64,000 nt of DNA from Scatophagus argus. Its lineage: Eukaryota > Chordata > Actinopteri > Scatophagidae. The DNA lies in NCBI RefSeq assembly GCF_020382885.2, contig NC_058496.1, positions 2,885,001 to 2,949,000 on the forward strand, in the 5' to 3' direction. Shown here piece by piece: positions 58,344 to 64,000 of the stretch; within the stretch, counting starts at the first letter, position 1, and every line of letters starts with the position of its first letter. Under the pieces are notes generated by a model. It ran no database searches and was not told the origin of the DNA. It worked only from the letters and a program-made list of their open reading frames with translations. The position numbers and the translations under genes were made by a program.

Positions 58344-59888
58344 TCAGTATTCGTCTAAGTTGTCAGCTTTGGGGATGGAAAGGCCTCGGTCCTTCAGGAC
58401 CTGCATTTTGACTTTCTCCGTCTCCTGTTTGGCCTGCTGCTGCAGCCGCTGTTCCTCCAGGATCTCTTCGATGGAGACCTGCTGGAGGAGTGTGTCGCAG
58501 GGCTTGTCCACATCCTGCAGGGACAGGGACAGGGACAGAGACAGCGTTTCAGCAACTCACCAGACATTCTGCATATTAATACACACTTTGAACAAATTTA
58601 ATGTGCGTGTTGCAAACAACGAGCTGCAGCTAACAATCATTTTCATCGTCCATTAATCTGCAGATTATTTTACTGAGTGATCAGTTAATTAGTTGGTTGT
58701 AAAGAACCACTTTATTGACAGTATATATATTTTTACATTCACACACTGAATTCGTCTTCTGCATTTGACCCATCCTTAGTTGAACACACACATGCAACAC
58801 CCGGCAAATTACATGCAGTGAAACACACACACAGGAGCAGTGGGGGGAGCATATTGGGGCTAATCAGCTAATCACTCCACCACACACAAATTTTTCCTAC
58901 CCGTCCGGTGGGGGAATCGAACCAGTGACCCTCCGATCACAAGCCGCTTCTCCAACCTCTAGGCTGCCCCCGTGTCCAATGTCAAAATGTCAGTCCAAAA
59001 CCCAGAGACTTGTTATATAACACAGAGAGACTCAAAGCAGCACTTCCTGTAATATTTGTATGAAAATGACTTTATGAAAATAAACGGCCAATCAACTAAT
59101 CGATCAGCCGACTGATTGCTGAAGCTCCAGCTGCTATGAGCTATGAGCCAATCATTGGGCCTGTGTGAACCTCAGCTGGGTCACTCTCACGTGACACAGT
59201 GACATTTTCGCAGTCCACTCTGAAAAGGCTCCAGTACACCACAAACTGCATGAGCGTTTAATCTCCATCCTCATCAGCAACTAAAACAGCAATAAATGAA
59301 TAACGAAGTGAAACTGAACTGCCAACTCAGCGCAGACTGGAGGTCCGACTCGTGTCTGCTCAACGTCAAAATGCTGCCGATAACTTCAAGGCGCTTCGTG
59401 AGCTGCTCCTGGATAATCATTGGATATTCACTTTCTTTTGGTGACGTTTCATATCATCATTATTTGAACTTCTATTCATCTATTCTTTGCTGACACACTG
59501 CTGAGGCTGCGCTGCCGTCACAAAGCAGATCAAACGTATTTAAGAGTCTGGGTTCACGTTTGTAGGCCGAGGAGGTCCTGCACCGCCGCTGCAGTGTGCC
59601 TGCACAAATTCACAGTGACGAATCTTTCAGTTAGTTTAACTCTAATGTTGGGAAAAGAGCCTAATGCGGAGTTGGCTTTCTTCTTTGTATTTCAGATCTC
59701 TGACTGCGTTTTTATTTTGCCTATTTTACAGCACTTTTCAATTCATCAAGATACTTTTTCTTTTTTCATCATAAAGCCATGCAGGAGGCTGCATCTCATC
59801 ATCATCAGATCTGCCATGCAGAAGCATCGTCTGCATCCATGTTCACAACACAAGTGCTGCTCTAACAAGGAGCCTCATTTGCCATCCA

Positions 59889-59919
<31 letters not shown>

Positions 59920-60579
59920 AACACACACGAAATGAGCAAATGTATTAGAAAGCAGCAGATATCTTGTGAATGGCATAATTCGAGCCAAATTAGCGTTATT
60001 AGTAGTAGGGACACACCCAGACACACAAACAGAAGGAGGATGCCCCCACTTACTATCTCTCCCAGCAGCACCACATTCTCTCCTCTCACAATGAATATTC
60101 CTCGGGGGATGTCACCAAATTTTTTCCCCACGTGGATGCGCTCGACCGTCTGATGAAAAACTAAATTGGCTGGAAGGGACAAGAGCAACAGGGTGGAGAA
60201 CAGAAGTGCATTGTTATATAGCTTCAGAATAAGTAAATATGAAACATCAGGTGTGAGAACAGTGTGGAATTAGCTGCAAATGCGCTGGCTTGACCGTCTA
60301 TGATGTAAAAAATAAATCAACTGGAAGGTGATTAAATGAGTTATACCGAACTGATCAATGCTTCTGAGGTAACCGATCAGAGTTCTGCCATCTCGGAGCA
60401 GCACCAGGTGCTTCTCTGCAGGGCACAACCGACACAAGCACGCTTAATTGCAGTACAAAACGAGCGCGTCACACGATGGCACATCTTGAAACCATTTTTC
60501 ACCAAACCATCTCCATCGTCCTCTCCAACTTACTGTCGATGTCGTCAATGAGGCTCGCCGTCCCCGGTACATAGTTCAT
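58344..60579 (-). CDS. lsm1: U6 snRNA-associated Sm-like protein LSm1
   Basis: Defining subunit of the cytoplasmic Lsm1-7 ring, which with Pat1 binds oligoadenylated mRNA ends and promotes decapping. Exons (5' to 3', minus): 60579-60534, 60415-60347, 60169-60054, 58514-58344. They give 133 aa, exactly the length of human LSM1, with all phases consistent. The Sm fold runs from HLVLLRDGRTLIGYLRSID through FANLVFHQTVERIHV to the Sm2 motif FIVRGENVVLLGE. The last exon carries the LSm1-specific C-terminal helix (SIEEILEEQRLQQQAKQETE) and ends DNLDEY. It is transcribed away from bag4, as in human. Confidence 0.98.
58515..60053. other. lsm1 intron 3: remaining content
   Basis: Besides the nested SINE and its host repeat, the intron has a (CA)n tract at 59889-59917 and a (GGGACA)n stretch at 58519-58543, which on the coding strand forms the polypyrimidine tract of the last exon's acceptor. 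The part 59141-59888 shows nothing recognisable. Confidence 0.7.
58697..58975 (-). repeat. tRNA-derived SINE nested in an older repeat (lsm1 intron 3)
   Basis: Read on the minus strand it starts GGGGGCAGCCTAGAGGTTGG, has an A-box-like stretch, then a perfect B box GGTTCGATTCC (plus-strand 58913-58923). It continues with a SINE body and ends with a tail near AATAAAGTGG. On both sides lies the repeat family of 46443-46745 (58617-58696 and 58976-59140), so the SINE inserted into it later. Confidence 0.75.
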
Positions 60580-61477
60580 CTTGTGCCGCTGTTTTGTCGC
60601 TTCGTGTATCTTTATGTAACGTCAAGCCATGAATGTTTGAAAATATGTTTCTTCTTAGAGGAGCACCGGAAGCGTCTTTATACAAGTCCGGGATAAACTT
60701 CCTGTATGCGTTTAACCCTCTGGGTGCTCCCTTCATTAATGTTTAAGGACCGATCTTTTAAGAATACATCTTTAAATTAATGTAGCACCAAAGACGGATT
60801 GTTTTTTGATTATAATGTTTATTATTTGAAAAACAACATACTTTTATGACATTTTTTTTCTTATTGGGTAATACCATCGACTGACGCGCATGCAACACCA
60901 AAGATCGTGTATGTACAAGCGTCAGTGACAGATTCGTAAAAACGCTTCACTTTTTGCCAAAGCATTATCTAAACGGTTCTATTTTTCAACCAGACACGGA
61001 CAAACAGTAGATCGTAGTCCGCTGCATAACCTCACACTCCTGTGCGGTTTGAGCCAAATTACGGCAGGTTTAAGGGCCCGAGAATGACGATCATGGTGCC
61101 AGAAAATAGCGTCAGAGTGAGTGCTCTGTATTTCCACTCTGACGCTCATTATTAAAGAGACAGGGCCGGATTTCCCGAGCTCTGTGTCATTCAATCATTT
61201 CCTGATTCCAATCAAGCGATCGCCGCTTCAGTAGGAAAACAGCAACAGTTCTATTTGGACCAACTGACGACGCAGATAAGAACCTTTAGGCTTGTTAAAG
61301 GTTTGTTTTTTGACTACGGCAGATGGCAAGAGGGGTGTTGGGGAACACGCTTAGCTGATGCATCATCACATCAAATGCAGTTGAATCTGAAATCCGACTG
61401 GCCCTCGACTTGAAACTCGGAAACTGATAACGGAAACTGGAATAACTTGCAACTCGAACATTAATAACAGAAACATT
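60580..61477. promoter_or_regulatory. Bidirectional lsm1-bag4 promoter interval
   Basis: The start codons of minus-strand lsm1 and plus-strand bag4 are 899 bp apart, head to head, as in human. Candidate elements: an inverted CCAAT box (ATTGG, 60864-60868) and a weak NRF1-like GCGCATGC (60886-60893). No clear TATA box was seen for either gene, which is usual for housekeeping pairs. The 5' UTRs must lie inside this interval. Confidence 0.65.
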
Positions 61478-63700
61478 ATGGTAAGTAAGAGAACACGGCT
61501 TGGACAAACCCCCGGGGATTGTACGCCGCCGCCTTTGAGTGTGTTTGATTTACGGAAACATTGTTACCCAGCTAGCTTGCGTAACGGTAGTTAGTTAGCT
61601 GTGTCCGTGCTAGCGGGACAGCTAACGGAGCTAGCTGACATTATGTAATAGTTAGCGCCACACCGCCGCTTCAGCTGTGGCCCCAGTTTGTGACCTTTAT
61701 CTTAATGTAACAACCCTGGTAATGATTCTGCACTATATACATGTTTTAGCAGTTTAGTATATGTGCTCACAAATTGAGCTCGACCTGCGTTCACTCAGGA
61801 GTCACACGGTCGTTATCTCCTCTCGTCAGTGCTGGTTCAGTAAGCAGTGGATGATTAAATGCCATAGTCAGACAGTTACTGTTCGTTCTCAGACAGGCGG
61901 TGACGGTGAAACTGTGTGCTGTACAGTGTCATGCTTTAACTTGTCCCGATGACAGCTCAGACTATGAAATAGTTTCACTCCTTTTACAGACAGACAGAGA
62001 TCGCCTTCTTTAAATAACACTTGGATGTGTGTTCACAGGATGCTCCTCAGTATCCAGGCTACCCCTCGCACTACTGGTATCCCCAGTCTCATTCCTCAGG
62101 ACACTATGCAAACACCTATCCCTCAGGATCAGATGTTCAGCCGCAGTACAATCCACAGGTACGGCTCATGATGCAACACCTCTCAGTCTGAGTGTGTACG
62201 TTGGGTGTAAATCTACTCTTTATCCTAAGTCTCTTAAGTGCTTTCACCTTTCGCTCACATTTCTCAGTCAGCTGCTGTGTCGACGCTGTCAGTAGCATTT
62301 CACATGATTAATCCCCCCTCCTCTTCTGCTGATGATGTAGGTAATGCCTGGAGGTTATCCAAACGGCCATGGTGTCTACAGCCCCGCGCAGAATCAGTAT
62401 TCAACAGGTGGCTTCCACCCATCCAACCCTTTCTACTGTGCTGACCCTCAGAGACCGGCTCCAGGTCCTTATCCTAACCAGGGCTGTCCAGCAGAGCAGA
62501 GCAGTGGGCCATCTGGCCAGCCACACTCTCAGCACCAACATCATCACTATCCTGGTCCACACTGTCAGGGGGTGAGTTCACCATAATGTCACAACTGATC
62601 TTCCCTGACTGTTTGAGACGATGCGGTATGATATTAGTAGTGGAAATAATGCACTTGGCCTCTTTCTCTGAACCAAAATAAACTGATTGTTTTTCCTTCT
62701 GTCTTCCCTCTGCTCTCAGGCTCCTGGATACCCTGCTGGACCATACCCTCACTACAGTGAAAGTGGCCATGCAATGCCTCCAACCCCCCCATACCCCACT
62801 GGCCAGCCTCTCCACCCAAGCCCCCAGGCAGACGCGTGGGCGCACTCTGGGGCGTATCCCCCCTCTCAGCAGCAGTGGCAGCCGGGCCAGCAGCCTCCAC
62901 AAAACCACTATGGGAATCCTGTCCGTCCAGCGCACCCTCCAGCGTGGCCAGGGACTGGAACTGGTGCTCCACCACCTTACCAACCCAAGGTCTGAATCTG
63001 CAGCTATTTTAAAATTCTTTACTATAGTTAATTAAGTGAGTTAAATGAAAGCTGAGGGACATATAAGACATGAATAAATACTCAAATTAACATTCACTAA
63101 AGCACAGAAATTGATCATTTGGGAAAATACAGTTTACAATTCGCTTGTCATTATCAAATATTTTAAACAAAGAATTTTACAGTAATTTGTTTTGTGTCAC
63201 TGCAGGACCAACAGCACCCACGTCCGCCACAAGTTGGACCTAAACCGAGGCCAACCCCATCCCCGCATCCCCCCAGTGGAAAACCAGTCGAAATAAGTTC
63301 TCCTCCACAAATGTACATCAAAACCGGGAGAGGTGAGCCTAATCCTTCACAGGGTGAGCCCCCACCCTCGGCCCCGGCCCAAGCTCCAGCCCAAGCTCCA
63401 GCTTCAGCTTCAGCTCCAGCTCCAGGCCATGCTGGTCCTCAGCCCCTGAGCAATAACCCCAGCCTTGCAAGGGTCCAAGAGGTCATGACCAGAGTGCTGC
63501 TGCTTCAGGAAGATGTTGATGAGTTTGTGGGCAAAAAGACAGACAAGAGTTATCGATGTTTGGAGGAACTGTTGACCAAAGAGCTGTTGGTGCTGGACTC
63601 TGTGGAGACACAGGGACAGGAGAACGTCCGGCAAGCCCGAAAGGAGGCCGTACAGAAGATCCAGGCCATTCTGGACCAGCTGGAGAAGAAAGCCTTCTGA
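61478..63700 (+). CDS. bag4: BAG family molecular chaperone regulator 4 (silencer of death domains)
   Basis: BAG domain proteins bind the Hsc70 ATPase domain and promote nucleotide release; mammalian BAG4/SODD also binds TNF-receptor death domains. Exons: 61478-61480 (ATG only), 62039-62158, 62341-62571, 62720-62989, 63206-63700; 372 aa against 457 in human. Everything before the last exon is a disordered Pro/Tyr/Gln/Gly-rich region (YPGYPSHYWYPQ, PFYCADPQRPAPGPYP), and an Ala-Pro-Gln repeat lies near residues 262-281. The BAG domain fills the last ~75 residues, with VGKKTDKSYRCLEELLTKEL and the conserved VRQARKEAVQKIQ, and the protein ends EKKAF. All introns are in phase 0. The assigned start depends on ATG|GTAAGT at 61480. 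The donor of exon 4 (GTCTGA) is weak but in phase. Confidence 0.92.
61481..62038 (+). other. bag4: bag4 intron 1
   Basis: Begins GTAAGTAAG just after the start codon and ends TTCACAG. CpG-rich at first; between 61569 and 61655 it carries repeated GCTAGC, GTTAGC and GCTAAC words. No coding frame of interest. Confidence 0.65.
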
Positions 63701-64000
63701 AATTGACTTATTTATTGGTTTGTTTGTCTTGCTATTTCTCCTTCAAGAATATTCATGGACACAATGAGGGTCTAGTCTTGATCCTTGAAGCAATGTTATC
63801 TCAAGGTTTTTTTTTCTACTACTATGATGTAAAAATAAGTGGCATGGAATCAACCTTGAAAGCCTAATTGTGCTGGTAATACTGATATGGTGGGATCAGA
63901 AGCGAAGACTGATGGTTGTACATATCATAAGTGACTTTCAGCCTCAGTGAGTGACTGTGCCGACTACACAGCCTGACACTTTTGCTCAGCTGATCTCTGT
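63701..64000 (+). other. bag4: Start of bag4 3' UTR
   Basis: Follows the TGA at 63698-63700. AT-rich with a T run at 63807-63815 and no canonical AATAAA before the window ends, so the transcript presumably continues beyond the right edge. Confidence 0.6.

Overview
This is a stretch of teleost fish nuclear genome, most likely a percomorph. The evidence is vertebrate genes split by GT-AG introns, abundant (CA)n/(TG)n microsatellites, Tc1-type transposons, tRNA-derived SINEs and other repeats typical of teleosts. All six protein genes were rebuilt exon by exon from splice signals. Exon phases are consistent in every gene.

Layout, left to right: (1) 18-9138, minus strand: aebp1 (ACLP), its first 16 coding exons and 765 residues; the 3' part lies off the left edge. 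(2) 9139-14136: intergenic. (3) 14137-18057: probable long 3' UTR of elmod3. (4) 18058-22663, minus: elmod3, 12 coding exons, 434 aa, with a CpG-rich promoter region near 23.7-24.4 kb. (5) 26247-28148, minus: star, 7 exons, 286 aa, with a TATA box at 28268-28274. (6) 32901-55697, minus: a G protein-coupled receptor kinase of the GRK4/5/6 group, closest to GRK5, 16 coding exons and 581 aa. Its 52-nt first coding exon lies 14.2 kb upstream of the second, so 41.5-55.6 kb is intron 1 and not intergenic. (7) 58344-60579, minus: lsm1, 4 exons, 133 aa. (8) 61478-63700, plus: bag4, 5 coding exons, 372 aa, the first contributing only the ATG.

The genes do not form a functional unit: aebp1 is extracellular matrix, elmod3 an Arf/Arl GAP, star mitochondrial cholesterol import, GRK receptor desensitisation, lsm1 mRNA decapping and bag4 an Hsp70 co-chaperone. 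What links them is synteny. star, lsm1 and bag4 are also neighbours on human 8p11, with lsm1 and bag4 head to head, but here a GRK gene sits between star and lsm1. Non-coding sequence is filled with transposon remnants, simple repeats and several hairpins.

I found no sign of an undescribed molecular system. The points most worth a second look are the remote GRK start exon beside a (CTT)n tract, the ATG-only exon of bag4, the tandem-repeat exon of aebp1, the GRK inserted in a conserved block, and some transposon-derived introns.
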